Of a DNA stretch of 64,000 nucleotides, positions 1-8,396 are shown piece after piece. How positions within the stretch are numbered: the first letter of the stretch is position 1; each line of letters starts with the position of its first letter. The notes under the pieces were generated by a model that was given only the letters and a program-made list of their open reading frames with translations, had not been told where the DNA came from and did no database searches. This stretch comes from an uncultured Alphaproteobacteria bacterium (GTDB lineage: Bacteria; Pseudomonadota; Alphaproteobacteria; MPNO01; UBA830). Position numbers and translations under genes: made by a program. The DNA lies in assembly GCA_913046035.1 (NCBI GenBank), contig CAJWSW010000001.1, forward strand, positions 1 through 64,000. The letters run 5' to 3'.

Positions 1-809
1 CGAGTTCTCCGCATTTTTTGGCTGGGATGAAAGCGCACTTTTTCTGCTCTTTTTGACGCCTCCCCTACAAACAGAAGTCGAATGTCTAGAATGTCATCGC
101 CATGATAAATGCCAAAACTTTCGGCGGCCCATCGCTTCATATTCCAGTCTGGATAGGCTTCAAAAATTTGGCCTGACGGTCGCACATCCTCGATAAGGTC
201 TAGTCTGTAGTTGGCAGGTCGACCTTGACGTGACGCGACTAAATACCCAAATCGGCCAAATAATAGTCCGAGGGGGTTGACCTTCCGCCAACTGGCGCGC
301 GGCCGCCCCTGTGTCCGATAGCGGATTTCAAGCTTCTCGAACCCTTGGATTGCGCGCTCGAAGATTGGCATATGCGCCTCATTGGCGCGGGTGCGGGGAC
401 CGGTGCGGCCGATGTGGGCCGTGCGAGCGATGAGCTCCTCCTCGTCAATTGCTAAATGATTGGACAACGGTTTTTGGTTAGCTAGAAGTTTTGCCAGCGC
501 TCGCGATGTGATGCCATCGGAAAGTGTCTGCAGATGCCGCTCAAGAGCACTCCGTTCTGACTGCTGTAAATTGAGCAAAAATCCCGGCAGTTCAGCCTGT
601 AGCTGCCATCGTTTAGTAAGATGATGGTCACTCTCTAGTCGACTAGGTTCTACCTTAAGACCCAGATCAAGCAGGCCGTTGAGCATTCGTTCCACCGTTT
701 TTCGGCTGCGGCCTGTTCGTTCCATTAGTTGCTCTATGGTCAGGCCAAGGGAGCTGACCTGAAGCTCCAAGGCTAGATCAAGCATATCTTGCATTTTGCC
801 GTACGCCAT
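1..809 (-). CDS. WYL-domain transcriptional regulator (3' end beyond window)
   Basis: Open frame from ATG at 809 running off the window at position 1 (269 codons visible). Residues about 1-55 form a helix-turn-helix region (a segment reading RTGRSRKTVERML). Residues about 160-215 match a WYL domain: a basic strand, then NPLGLLFGRFGYLVASRQG with GYL in place of WYL, then an FRLD-like YRLDLIEDV. Residues about 240-265 look like the start of the WCX C-terminal extension (RLLFVGEAS, then FHPSQ). AAGGGG lies about 9 nt before the ATG. WYL proteins are DNA-binding regulators thought to sense nucleotide or nucleic-acid ligands. The gene is divergent from the orphan at 917, so the shared 107-bp gap may be its operator region. 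The family call is firm; ligand and targets are unknown. Confidence 0.85.
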   Translation of the reverse strand, partial: MAYGKMQDMLDLALELQVSSLGLTIEQLMERTGRSRKTVERMLNGLLDLGLKVEPSRLESDHHLTKRWQLQAELPGFLLNLQQSERSALERHLQTLSDGITSRALAKLLANQKPLSNHLAIDEEELIARTAHIGRTGPRTRANEAHMPIFERAIQGFEKLEIRYRTQGRPRASWRKVNPLGLLFGRFGYLVASRQGRPANYRLDLIEDVRPSGQIFEAYPDWNMKRWAAESFGIYHGDDILDIRLLFVGEASKRAEKVRFHPSQKMRRT

Positions 810-916
810 AACGTAAACCCCTTTTATCTCTTTATAACCCGGAAAATGACGACAAAGGATTATATTCTTTCATCATCGGAAAAGACAAAAGACATCGCAA
901 ACGAAGGGATAATTTT

Positions 917-1372
917 ATGCATACCGATTTTTTGCCGACCCAGAAAATTCCTGTAAGCCAGCTTTACGCTTGGAATAGCCGACGCGCAGTGCCGCTGGAT
1001 ATAAGTCTTTGCAATAGAGGTTGCGTTATTCGAGACCGGTTTAGTGGCACCGCTTTCTTGGCGTCTACCGACGATCAAGGCTACATCCGAGGCGCAACGT
1101 TGTTTGCTGAAACTCGTGACCATTTGGCTCACGGCATCTTGTCAGAGATTACGGGGTGCAAATGGATTAATGAATACTCTCGTGAATGGCCACACTATCG
1201 TTGCTGGACCGAAGCAGAACGAGATGCGCATGCTCTCGCCGTAGCTGCGGATCTCGCTGAAGACCGTGCTGAAGCTGACGGAATTTCTATCGAGGAGGCT
1301 TTCGCTATCGAATACCGTGTAGTTTACGATATGCATCCTGTCGCGATTGCCGACCGTAGGGTCGCCGCCTGA
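917..1372 (+). CDS. Hypothetical protein, divergent from WYL regulator
   Basis: 151-residue frame with ATG at 917 and a weak GAAGGGA about 10 nt upstream. I do not recognise a family. The N-terminal half is mixed and basic; the segment around residues 95-130 is acidic and Ala/Glu-rich and probably helical. Cysteines are scattered with no zinc-pair spacing. There is no signal peptide or membrane segment, so it is probably cytoplasmic. It is divergent from the WYL regulator, which may control it. The opposite-strand frame at 860-1132 overlaps its start and is weaker, because this frame has the better start and full length. No function assigned. Confidence 0.6.
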   Translation: MHTDFLPTQKIPVSQLYAWNSRRAVPLDISLCNRGCVIRDRFSGTAFLASTDDQGYIRGATLFAETRDHLAHGILSEITGCKWINEYSREWPHYRCWTEAERDAHALAVAADLAEDRAEADGISIEEAFAIEYRVVYDMHPVAIADRRVAA

Positions 1373-1585
1373 TTTCTGTAAAATAGTGTTTCATCGATTT
1401 AAGAATTTTGTGGTTTTAGGAGTGAAGTGGGAGCGGATGGACGATAACACATAGGCATATCGGGATCTGCGCCAGTGCGCTGTCTCAGCGTTTTAAGAAT
1501 GCGGGCGCTTAATACCTTAATAAACTCTGGCTGGACCCTTACAGATTAATGCGACTATTCGCCTTGTATATAATTGTATGACCAC

Positions 1586-2506
1586 TTATCGGATCTGCAG
1601 CATTAGCTTCCCCCGTAAATGCCTGCTTTCGCTAATTTTTTGCGCTTCCACGGCGTTCTTCAGGTCAAAAATCTGTAATTGGGGCACCGTGACCACGCCC
1701 TGTTTTAGTAGATCGGCAACCCGTTCCATATAATGTCTATCGCGACCTACCACGGGGCGCAACGATTGCACGTCGTCTCGCGTGGGCTCTGGTGATTTCA
1801 TTCCCGAAGCAATAAATGCCGCACGTCCGCCGGGTTTTAAGATGTTGAATGATTTAATACCGGTGTCGCCACCGACCGTCTCGAAAACAGCATCGCAGTC
1901 GGAGACGGCTCTGGTGAAGTCAACGGCGTTGTAGTCAATGATTTCATCGGCGCCCAATCCACGAACGTATTCATGGTTGTGCTCGCTAGCAGTGGTTACT
2001 ACATAAGCGCCAATATGCTTTGCCAGCTGGATTGCGAACCCTGCGACGCCGCCGGCACCACCTTGGATTAGGATCTTTTCCCCTGTCTTCAGCTTTAGGG
2101 TTTCTTCTATTGAGATAATAGCCGTTAGACCTATTAACGAAACGGCGTCAATATCAATATGTGCAAGCTCAGCGGGTTTTTTTGCTAACACAGCCGCCTT
2201 TGTCGCGACTTTCTCGCAATAGGTGCCTTCTTGGCCGACCGGCAATACCCCAAATACTTCATCTCCGACTTCAAAGTCGGCGCCGGCGCCGACCTCTGTA
2301 ACCACACCAGAGAAATCCCGGCCGCAGACATACGGAAAGAAAGCAACAGGCGCGTAAGAGCCCTGCCGGACCTTCCAGTCAGCGCCATTTATGCTTGCTG
2401 CATGGATGTCAGCAACAATCTCGCCATCGCCGGCCGTTGGATCCGGCAGATCACCGTATTTCAATACTTCGGATCCGCCATGTTCATCGAAATAGACTGC
2501 TTTCAT
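1586..2506 (-). CDS. NADP-dependent MDR oxidoreductase (quinone-oxidoreductase type)
   Basis: 306 residues, the usual length for zinc-independent medium-chain dehydrogenase/reductases. The N-terminal GroES-like part has the SINGADWKVRQG and GRDFSGVV signatures. The Rossmann nucleotide loop is QGGAGGVAGFAIQ at residues 148-160, followed by a GADEIIDY motif at about 185-192. The catalytic and structural zinc cysteines of true alcohol dehydrogenases are absent, so it should reduce quinones, enones or similar carbonyls with NAD(P)H in the cytosol. AGGAAC lies about 9 nt before the ATG. It stands alone, with 200-300 bp gaps on each side. Substrate not predictable. Confidence 0.88.
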   Translation of the reverse strand: MKAVYFDEHGGSEVLKYGDLPDPTAGDGEIVADIHAASINGADWKVRQGSYAPVAFFPYVCGRDFSGVVTEVGAGADFEVGDEVFGVLPVGQEGTYCEKVATKAAVLAKKPAELAHIDIDAVSLIGLTAIISIEETLKLKTGEKILIQGGAGGVAGFAIQLAKHIGAYVVTTASEHNHEYVRGLGADEIIDYNAVDFTRAVSDCDAVFETVGGDTGIKSFNILKPGGRAAFIASGMKSPEPTRDDVQSLRPVVGRDRHYMERVADLLKQGVVTVPQLQIFDLKNAVEAQKISESRHLRGKLMLQIR

Positions 2507-2793
2507 TCTGTCTTGTTCCTATAATTGGCTTGAACGCTAGTTTGCTCGCAGGTTCAATCTGCTGTCAGATATTCACGCCTCACCGTAAGCGGTTTGATAA
2601 AATTAAGCGTAAAATTATTCTATGGCCAATGGTACACGATGTCATCGATCTTGCTTGGAGACAAAAGAAACCCTGCAGCCGAACTGAGCAGCAGACGCAC
2701 GACCCTAGTACTTAAGTACACGAAATATTTTTGACCAAGGCTAAAGAATAGTCCTAGGTTAGGCTCACATGCTGAGAAACAAGTTGTAAGCGC

Positions 2794-2997
2794 ATGTCTG
2801 ATGACTACGAAACCGGTGTTATTACTGATCTGACAATGCACGAAGCTATTCGGCAGCAGGTATTACAGGTTCTGGAAGACTCTGATATGACGGAAACCCA
2901 AAAGCAGCAAATTTTGGTGGCGCTGAGCTGTCCGTGCTGTGGCGGCACTGGCATGTCACTCAGTATTCCTTTAGATAACTCGAAGCCGGTATTTTAG
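2794..2997 (+). CDS. Small protein with a CxxCxGxG cysteine motif
   Basis: 67 residues, acidic and helical at the N-terminus (about 1-45), then CPCCGGTG at about 49-56. This matches one repeat of the CXXCXGXG zinc motif seen in DnaJ, but only a single copy is present, so a monomer could not complete a DnaJ-type zinc site. ATG at 2794 has no convincing Shine-Dalgarno sequence. The next gene is convergent, ending 33 bp downstream. Coding is supported by composition and the motif rather than by homology. It could bind metal as a dimer. Function unknown. Confidence 0.5.
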   Translation: MSDDYETGVITDLTMHEAIRQQVLQVLEDSDMTETQKQQILVALSCPCCGGTGMSLSIPLDNSKPVF

Positions 2998-3030
2998 TGA
3001 AATAGCCCCTGTGGGGGGTAGATTTTTTAA

Positions 3031-3861
3031 TCAAAATGGTGTGTCGCCTTCAATGCCGACACGGCGTAACAAACGACGTTCGTCACTTGGGAAGTTTGTG
3101 CGCGCGTGTTGGGTGCAACGATTATCCCAAAACACTAGGTCCTCACGCTTCCAGACATGTTCGTATACGTGCTCGCTGCGCTCAGCATGGGCGAATAGGA
3201 TCTCCAGGAGGGCCTTGCTCTCGTTTGCCGGAAGACCCACAAGTTCTTCGGTCATTAAACGATTTACGTAAAGTGCTTTTCGGCCGGTCTCAGGGTGTGT
3301 GCGGACGACCGGGTGCTCGGCGAACGGTGCTGAGCTGCGGTTGTAGGAAGCCTTTTTAACTGAGGTCTCGTAATCGTATGCGTGTACTGCCTTAAGGTTG
3401 GAGATCTTAGATTTAACAGCTTCACTGAGGGAATCGTATGCCTGATACATATTTGCAAACAGCGTATTTCCGCCAGTCGACGGAACCTCCTCGGCATAGA
3501 GCAGTGCGCCGAGGAGAGGTTTTTGGAGAAATACTGAGTCTGAATGAAACATCAACTCGCCGTCGGGCAGGGCCCCGATGGGTTCACCGTTTTCCCGCAC
3601 ATTGCTGATTACCATCAGGCGACGATCTCCACCATCTTTGCGCAAAGCTGACCGCGCGCCGATTGTCGGGCCGAAGTGCTGCGCAATTCCAATTTGGGTG
3701 TCTTCGGATATCTTGCCGCAGCGAAACACCAGTACCAGGTATTTTAATAGTGCTTGACGTAAACTGGCGACCATTTCTGCAGTTAACCGATGGTTGAAGT
3801 TGATGCCGCGGATTTCGGCACCGCAGACCGGTGATAGCGGTTTTAGAGAGTATTCCGACAT
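3031..3861 (-). CDS. TauD/TfdA-family Fe(II)/2-oxoglutarate dioxygenase
   Basis: 276 residues, typical of the TauD/TfdA family. The iron-binding triad is visible: HSD at residues 106-108 gives H106 and D108, and the distal histidine is H252 in CTQHART. Arginines at 266-267 are placed to bind 2-oxoglutarate. The family hydroxylates a carbon next to a leaving group such as sulfonate, aryloxy or quaternary amine, releasing succinate and CO2. There is no sulfonate ABC transporter beside it, so taurine use is not supported. It is co-directional with the UbiD/rhodanese pair upstream but separated by about 165 bp, so co-transcription is possible but unproven. Start ATG at 3861 has a poor Shine-Dalgarno sequence. 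Confidence 0.88.
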   Translation of the reverse strand: MSEYSLKPLSPVCGAEIRGINFNHRLTAEMVASLRQALLKYLVLVFRCGKISEDTQIGIAQHFGPTIGARSALRKDGGDRRLMVISNVRENGEPIGALPDGELMFHSDSVFLQKPLLGALLYAEEVPSTGGNTLFANMYQAYDSLSEAVKSKISNLKAVHAYDYETSVKKASYNRSSAPFAEHPVVRTHPETGRKALYVNRLMTEELVGLPANESKALLEILFAHAERSEHVYEHVWKREDLVFWDNRCTQHARTNFPSDERRLLRRVGIEGDTPF

Positions 3862-4028
3862 TGATTTAAAATTCCATCGTCTCTTCCGAAATTCGCGGTG
3901 TCAGTTCTGGTATTTTAGTCGATAGGATCAACGGTCCGAACCCCCACCCTCGGCATCAGAAATATAGGCTGGATGTGGGACCGGCTGTTGGACACCGGGC
4001 TGTGGCAACGAGTTATTTGCAAAAGCCC

Positions 4029-5438
4029 CTATAGTTTATCGTATTCGGGAATGAATTCTGACATATCAATATCCTCGTTCCCCGGAACATAAATTTCGGC
4101 TGGGTAGTTGTCTTTGCGGGTCGCATCAATCCCCATCTTAGTCACCAAATGCGATCCAGCTTTCGGGTCATAAGATGCCGGGTCAAGTGGTGAGCCTTTG
4201 GCGTAGGGCACCATGAATATATCGCGATCAGCTCGAACGCGGGTGGCAATTGCATGCATAACTTCGGTATCGCTTGTAATGTCGACGTCGTGATCAACTA
4301 CAATTGCAAACTTAAGAAACGGGTCAGTAACAAAGGCGGCCATGGCTGCAGCCTTCGCTTCACCCTCAATTTTGCGGTCAATGGCAATATAACAACTAAA
4401 CCTAAAACGACCGGATCGCGGCATATGTACGCCAGTGACGGTGCCGCAGGCGATCTTTACTGTGTCCTCGATAGCAGTCGATCGGACAACGCCAGACAAA
4501 AGCAAGTTGTCTGCATGGCCGACGAAGGCGTTCTGATAAAGTGGGCTCCTGCGGTGTGTGATTGCAAGAATATCGAGCACTGGGTTCATGCGTTCTGGAC
4601 CATAAGTACCAGGAAATTCACCAAAGGGCGCCTCTGCCCGACGTTCTTTTGGGCGGATCATGCACTCGATTACAATCTCAGCGTCGGCCGGAACATCGAG
4701 GGGAATTTTCTTGCAGGGTACCAACGGTACTGGGCGTTGTAGGATGCCACCTGCAACGTGCAATTCGTTAGAGTCAATCGGAGTGTAGCTTAACGAACCC
4801 AGAAAGAATGCTGGGTGGTGGCCGATTACCAACGCCATGGGAGTTGGCTCGCCGCGCTCCTCGTACTTCTTCCAGATGACATTGCCGTCTGCGGTTTCTG
4901 AAAGCTGAACGCCTAGTTCATTTTTGCTGTGTACTTGATGACGGTAAATGCCGATGTTATCGACGCCTGTATCAGGGTCGCGCATAAGCCCCAAAGCGGC
5001 AGTGATAAATTTTCCGGAGTCGCGCTCATGGTAGGTGCAAATTGGAAGTTCTTCGACGTCTATATCATCGCCAGTTTTCACTACCTGTTGTACTGGTCCA
5101 GTATCAACCTTGATTGGTTCGATTGGGTTGGCCTCAAGTGCACCGTAGGCGCGAAGAAATTCTTTTTCGGTACCTTCTTCCATGCCAATTGCATATTTAA
5201 GCCTATTGAAGCTACCGTGTATGTTGGCAACTAATGGAATGTTAGACCCTTTCACATTCTCGAAAATTACAGCCTTGAAGTGGCCCTCTTTTTCCAAGCG
5301 ATGGAGGATACCTGTTACACCGAATTTTGGGTCAACCTCTTTTGTAATTCGTATAATCTCCTCGGGGTGCTCCTTATCGAGATACTCGATAAAGCCTCGA
5401 AGATCAGGAGTGTAAAACTGGTTGGATAAGCCATCCAT
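4029..5438 (-). CDS. UbiD-family prenylated-FMN-dependent decarboxylase
   Basis: 469 residues, full length for UbiD/Fdc enzymes, which decarboxylate (or carboxylate) unsaturated and aromatic acids using prenylated FMN. The cofactor segment DNIGIYRHQ lies at 160-168 with N161 and R166. The glutamate pair of the E-R-E catalytic set is E269 and E274 in EAPFGEFPGTYG. It follows the rhodanese gene by 12 bp, and its AAGGAAA ribosome site overlaps that gene's stop, indicating an operon. No ubiX-type prenyl-FMN synthase is in the window, so the cofactor must come from elsewhere. A second UbiD lies at 10620. The substrate is probably catabolic rather than ubiquinone-related, given the neighbours; this is inference. 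Confidence 0.92.
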   Translation of the reverse strand: MDGLSNQFYTPDLRGFIEYLDKEHPEEIIRITKEVDPKFGVTGILHRLEKEGHFKAVIFENVKGSNIPLVANIHGSFNRLKYAIGMEEGTEKEFLRAYGALEANPIEPIKVDTGPVQQVVKTGDDIDVEELPICTYHERDSGKFITAALGLMRDPDTGVDNIGIYRHQVHSKNELGVQLSETADGNVIWKKYEERGEPTPMALVIGHHPAFFLGSLSYTPIDSNELHVAGGILQRPVPLVPCKKIPLDVPADAEIVIECMIRPKERRAEAPFGEFPGTYGPERMNPVLDILAITHRRSPLYQNAFVGHADNLLLSGVVRSTAIEDTVKIACGTVTGVHMPRSGRFRFSCYIAIDRKIEGEAKAAAMAAFVTDPFLKFAIVVDHDVDITSDTEVMHAIATRVRADRDIFMVPYAKGSPLDPASYDPKAGSHLVTKMGIDATRKDNYPAEIYVPGNEDIDMSEFIPEYDKL

Positions 5439-5450
5439 GTTGCTGTTTCC

Positions 5451-5858
5451 TTAATTTTGTCCCTTGGGAGGTTCGATGGGGCCGCCAGCATCGATCCAGG
5501 CATTGATACCTCCTTCAAGATGGGCAACCGGGGTTAAGCCCATGTCTTGGGCGGTTTTTGCGGCCAGCGCAGATCGCCAGGCGCTGGCGCAGTAGAAAAT
5601 GAACTTTCTGTCTTCTGCGAAGAATTCGCGGTGATACGGGGTCTCTGGGTCTATCCACATTTCTAGCATACCGCGAGGTACGTGGCGGGCACCCAGTACG
5701 CGCCCTGTCTTCGCCACTTCCCGGATGTCGCGAACGTCTATAAATAGTATGTTTTCCTGCTTAACTAGCCTAAGCGCGTTTGCAACGCTAATTTCTTCAA
5801 CTTGCTCATTTGCTTCGGATACCATTTGAATTACGGTGCGGGTGATATTCAACGCCAT
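5451..5858 (-). CDS. Rhodanese-like domain protein
   Basis: 135 residues forming a single rhodanese domain: the FIDVRDIREVAKTGRVLGARHVPRG front signature at about 40-65 and the active-site loop CASAWRSA, with its catalytic cysteine near residue 91. The loop is followed by the usual LEGGINAWIDAGGP end. Single-domain rhodaneses carry a persulfide on the loop cysteine and move sulfur or act in redox sensing. AAGGGA lies about 11 nt before ATG 5858. It is the first gene of the rhodanese-ubiD operon, divergent from the XRE regulator. Why a sulfur carrier accompanies a decarboxylase is unclear; a CoA- or thio-dependent step is one possibility. Confidence 0.88.
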   Translation of the reverse strand: MALNITRTVIQMVSEANEQVEEISVANALRLVKQENILFIDVRDIREVAKTGRVLGARHVPRGMLEMWIDPETPYHREFFAEDRKFIFYCASAWRSALAAKTAQDMGLTPVAHLEGGINAWIDAGGPIEPPKGQN

Positions 5859-6036
5859 AAAGCTAGGTGTCCCTTACGATTGCATTGAGATTGTCTACTA
5901 GGATATCCCGACCATTACAATTTCTCCAAATTATACAGGGAATGCCAAGGAACTGTTAAACGATAGTACATGTCGATCTGCCCACTGATAACGCATGCCA
6001 CAGGGTCAAAACCGTTCGGTAATTTTGAAAGTTGAC

Positions 6037-6046
6037 CCCCATGGGG
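6037..6046. promoter_or_regulatory. Perfect palindrome between divergent operons (operator candidate)
   Basis: CCCCATGGGG is a perfect 10-bp palindrome in the 244-bp gap between the rhodanese-ubiD operon and the XRE regulator, about 57 bp before the regulator start. Its position suits autoregulation or control of both directions. Short palindromes can occur by chance, so this is a candidate only. Confidence 0.3.
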
Positions 6047-6102
6047 AAAAATTTGTAACTGTTTGAATGTGTTTCGGAAAGAGCGAGGCCAACCTAGGCT
6101 CA

Positions 6103-6987
6103 ATGACCATACGGTTTGACGATATCGGCAACAGACTCAAGGCGTTCCGCATCGCATCTGGCCTCAGCGCTGAGGAAGTAGCTTCTCGTCTTGGGATATC
6201 GCGGACCGCGCTGTACCGTTTTGAGAAAGGCGAGGTCGCTAAGATTGACACCCTAGAAAGTCTTTCTGAACTTCTTAATGTATCTGTTCCTACATTGCTG
6301 GGCGTAGGGGTGGAGTATATTTCTTCGGCAGTGGCGTATTTTGAGCGTTTACGCCAAATCGAAGAAGCATCTGAGCACATAATTGTGCTAGCTGGCCCTG
6401 TCTCCTTTTTATTGGCCTCGGATGCCTTTAGCGAAACGCTGGAGGAGGTGCTGGCAGAGAGCATTCCGGTTGGTGCGGCGGGACAAGAACAGGCGCAAAG
6501 TATCGTTCGGGATTTGATACCTATTCTCCGCAAGCGAAAAGATAATTGGCATCGGCGTAAGCCCGGCCTGCTTAATCTCATCTCCGGTGCGGAAATTGAT
6601 CGGTTTTTGCGAAATGGCCTTGTTGGACGGCTTGATCTTCCAAATGATGTACTTGTAGAACGCCGCGCTCGCGCTCGCGCCGAAGCGGAACACTTAATAC
6701 GCCTAATGGAACAAGAGCCGATTAGTATACAGATCGGTGTTGTCCCAGGCACACTTCCTCATAACAGTTTCCAGATTTTCCGTCAGGCAGACCGAAAGAT
6801 TTTGACGCTCAGCCCGTTCCGCCTTGGCGAACAACCTAATGTCTACGGCGGCATCGCGATGATTACCTCTGCACCTGAGGCATTAGGTTTGCATGAGGGT
6901 ACAGTTGAAAATTTGTGGCGGCGTTCGCACAAGGGCCGGGATGCCGCAGCGTTTATGCGGGATCTCATCGACCGACTTCCGGATTAA
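6103..6987 (+). CDS. XRE-family transcriptional regulator with C-terminal sensor region
   Basis: 294 residues from ATG 6103. An upstream in-frame ATG at 6067 would add 12 residues, but the homologous part begins with IRFDDIGNRLKAFR just after 6103. Residues 5-60 form a Cro/CI helix-turn-helix (LSAEEVASRLGISRTALYRFEKGEV). The remaining 230 residues form an unfamiliar regulatory domain without obvious metal or redox ligands. The gene is divergent from the ubiD operon and followed after one base by the TPR/oxygenase gene, which suggests local control of the cluster. The HTH call is firm; the effector is unknown. Confidence 0.85.
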   Translation: MTIRFDDIGNRLKAFRIASGLSAEEVASRLGISRTALYRFEKGEVAKIDTLESLSELLNVSVPTLLGVGVEYISSAVAYFERLRQIEEASEHIIVLAGPVSFLLASDAFSETLEEVLAESIPVGAAGQEQAQSIVRDLIPILRKRKDNWHRRKPGLLNLISGAEIDRFLRNGLVGRLDLPNDVLVERRARARAEAEHLIRLMEQEPISIQIGVVPGTLPHNSFQIFRQADRKILTLSPFRLGEQPNVYGGIAMITSAPEALGLHEGTVENLWRRSHKGRDAAAFMRDLIDRLPD

Positions 6988-6988
6988 A

Positions 6989-8317
6989 ATGAACAATGTG
7001 CTGATCGAAGAAGCGTTGCGTCGCGCAATCGCGGCTGAGCAGTCCGGTGATTTGGACAGGGCTCAAAAGGACTTGGAGCGCAGCCTAGAAATTGACCCTA
7101 ACCATCCGATGGCGCGGAACAATTTGGCGGTGCTTTTAGCGCGGCGCGGGAATCCGGCTGCTGCACTTCAGATTCTAAGTGAATTGATTGCGTCCAATCC
7201 GGGGTACCCATCAGCTTATTTTAACCGGGCCAATGTTTTTCTTGCGCTGGGGCGAACAGAGAATGCAATCGCCGATTTTATTAACGTGACGGAGTTGGAT
7301 CCTAATAATGTTGAGGCACATAGGTCGCTCGGTTTTCAGTGGTTGGCAAAAAGCAATCGAGGCCGCGCCATGGACCACTTTGCCCGCACCTACGAATTAC
7401 GTCGCGGTGAGGACCGGACAGGGATCGCGCAGAGGTCACTGCGAACGAGTTCCTCTGAAAAGTTAAAACATGATGCGGATTTGTTCCGCCATTTACCATC
7501 TCGTGCTGGCAATAAGCAGCGATTCGAGAGCCTAGCAAATCTATATGAGATGGTTGCAGCAGGTCTTAATGATGGTGTCGTTGAGTTGTCGGATGAACAA
7601 ATTAAGTTGCTGGGGCCAGACTATAATACCGCAATCAATATCAAAGATGCACCAGAGATGACGGGCGCTGCGATAAATTCGGAACTGGATTGCCCCGCTA
7701 TTCAAACAGCGTGGGGAAAAGGCGGAGCTAAAGTGACCATGATCGAAAATCTTTTGACCCCAAAGGCACTTTTAGTGCTTCGCAAGTTTCTAATGCAAAG
7801 CACTATTTGGCACGATTTTGCCCATATAGACGGTTTCGTGGCAACCTATCTAGAGGACGGCTTTGCATGCCCATTGGTACTGCAAATTGCCGATGAATTC
7901 CGAGCTGCGCTGCCATCTTTGCTTGGGCCGCATCCCCTTACCCAAGCTTGGGCATTCAAGGCGCTATCAGGAAAAAAGCCAATTGCACCTCATGCTGATG
8001 ACGCTGCTGTCAGCCTTAATTTTTGGATAACTCCTGATATAGCGAATCAAAATCCGGAAACAGGTGGTCTCATTGTCTACACTGCACCTTCGCCCGAAAA
8101 TTGGCCAATCGTTGACTATGATGCTGATCAGGTCCGGATCAAAAAATTTCTCAGCGAAAATGGTGACAGCGCGGTGAGTATTCCATATCGGGAGAACCGT
8201 GGCGTTTTATTTCAATCGCGAATGTTTCACGGTACAGATAGCCCGGACTTTTCATCTGGATACGAAAACCATCGCATCAACATAACTTTTCTGTTTGGGA
8301 ACAACAAAAATGTGTAA
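6989..8317 (+). CDS. TPR-repeat protein fused to a 2OG-Fe(II) oxygenase domain
   Basis: 442 residues from ATG 6989, one base after the regulator's stop; longer versions of the frame overlap that gene. Residues about 5-145 hold four tetratricopeptide repeats (AIAAEQSGDLDRAQKDLERSL, then AVLLARRGNPAAALQ and similar). The C-terminal third is a 2-oxoglutarate oxygenase of prolyl-hydroxylase type: PHADD gives the HxD iron ligands, FHGTD the distal histidine, and NHRIN the 2OG-binding arginine. TPR-hydroxylase fusions are usually protein or peptide hydroxylases that dock a target through the repeats. The target is unknown. It is probably co-transcribed with the XRE regulator. Confidence 0.85.
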   Translation: MNNVLIEEALRRAIAAEQSGDLDRAQKDLERSLEIDPNHPMARNNLAVLLARRGNPAAALQILSELIASNPGYPSAYFNRANVFLALGRTENAIADFINVTELDPNNVEAHRSLGFQWLAKSNRGRAMDHFARTYELRRGEDRTGIAQRSLRTSSSEKLKHDADLFRHLPSRAGNKQRFESLANLYEMVAAGLNDGVVELSDEQIKLLGPDYNTAINIKDAPEMTGAAINSELDCPAIQTAWGKGGAKVTMIENLLTPKALLVLRKFLMQSTIWHDFAHIDGFVATYLEDGFACPLVLQIADEFRAALPSLLGPHPLTQAWAFKALSGKKPIAPHADDAAVSLNFWITPDIANQNPETGGLIVYTAPSPENWPIVDYDADQVRIKKFLSENGDSAVSIPYRENRGVLFQSRMFHGTDSPDFSSGYENHRINITFLFGNNKNV

Positions 8318-8348
8318 CAAAAATGGTTTTTGTATTTATTTTGTTACA
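8303..8348. promoter_or_regulatory. Nested repeats before the pyrK/pyrD-like operon
   Basis: Three arrangements overlap here. TGTAACAAAA at 8313-8322 is repeated in perfect inversion as TTTTGTTACA at 8339-8348. Inside it, ACAAAAA (8317-8323) and TTTTTGT (8327-8333) form a tight hairpin around TGG. AACAAAAATG occurs as a direct repeat at 8303-8312 and 8316-8325. The block covers the stop codon of the upstream gene and ends about 50 bp before the PyrK-like start. It could be an operator for the neighbouring XRE protein or a weak attenuator. Confidence 0.45.
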
Positions 8349-8396
8349 ATTTAACCATATATTCACTTCCGAGGCTTCATAAAAGAGCGTGACCAC

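Noticed and set aside
2620..2841. 73-codon minus-strand frame
   Set aside because: Overlaps the start of the CxxCxGxG gene and has no ribosome site.
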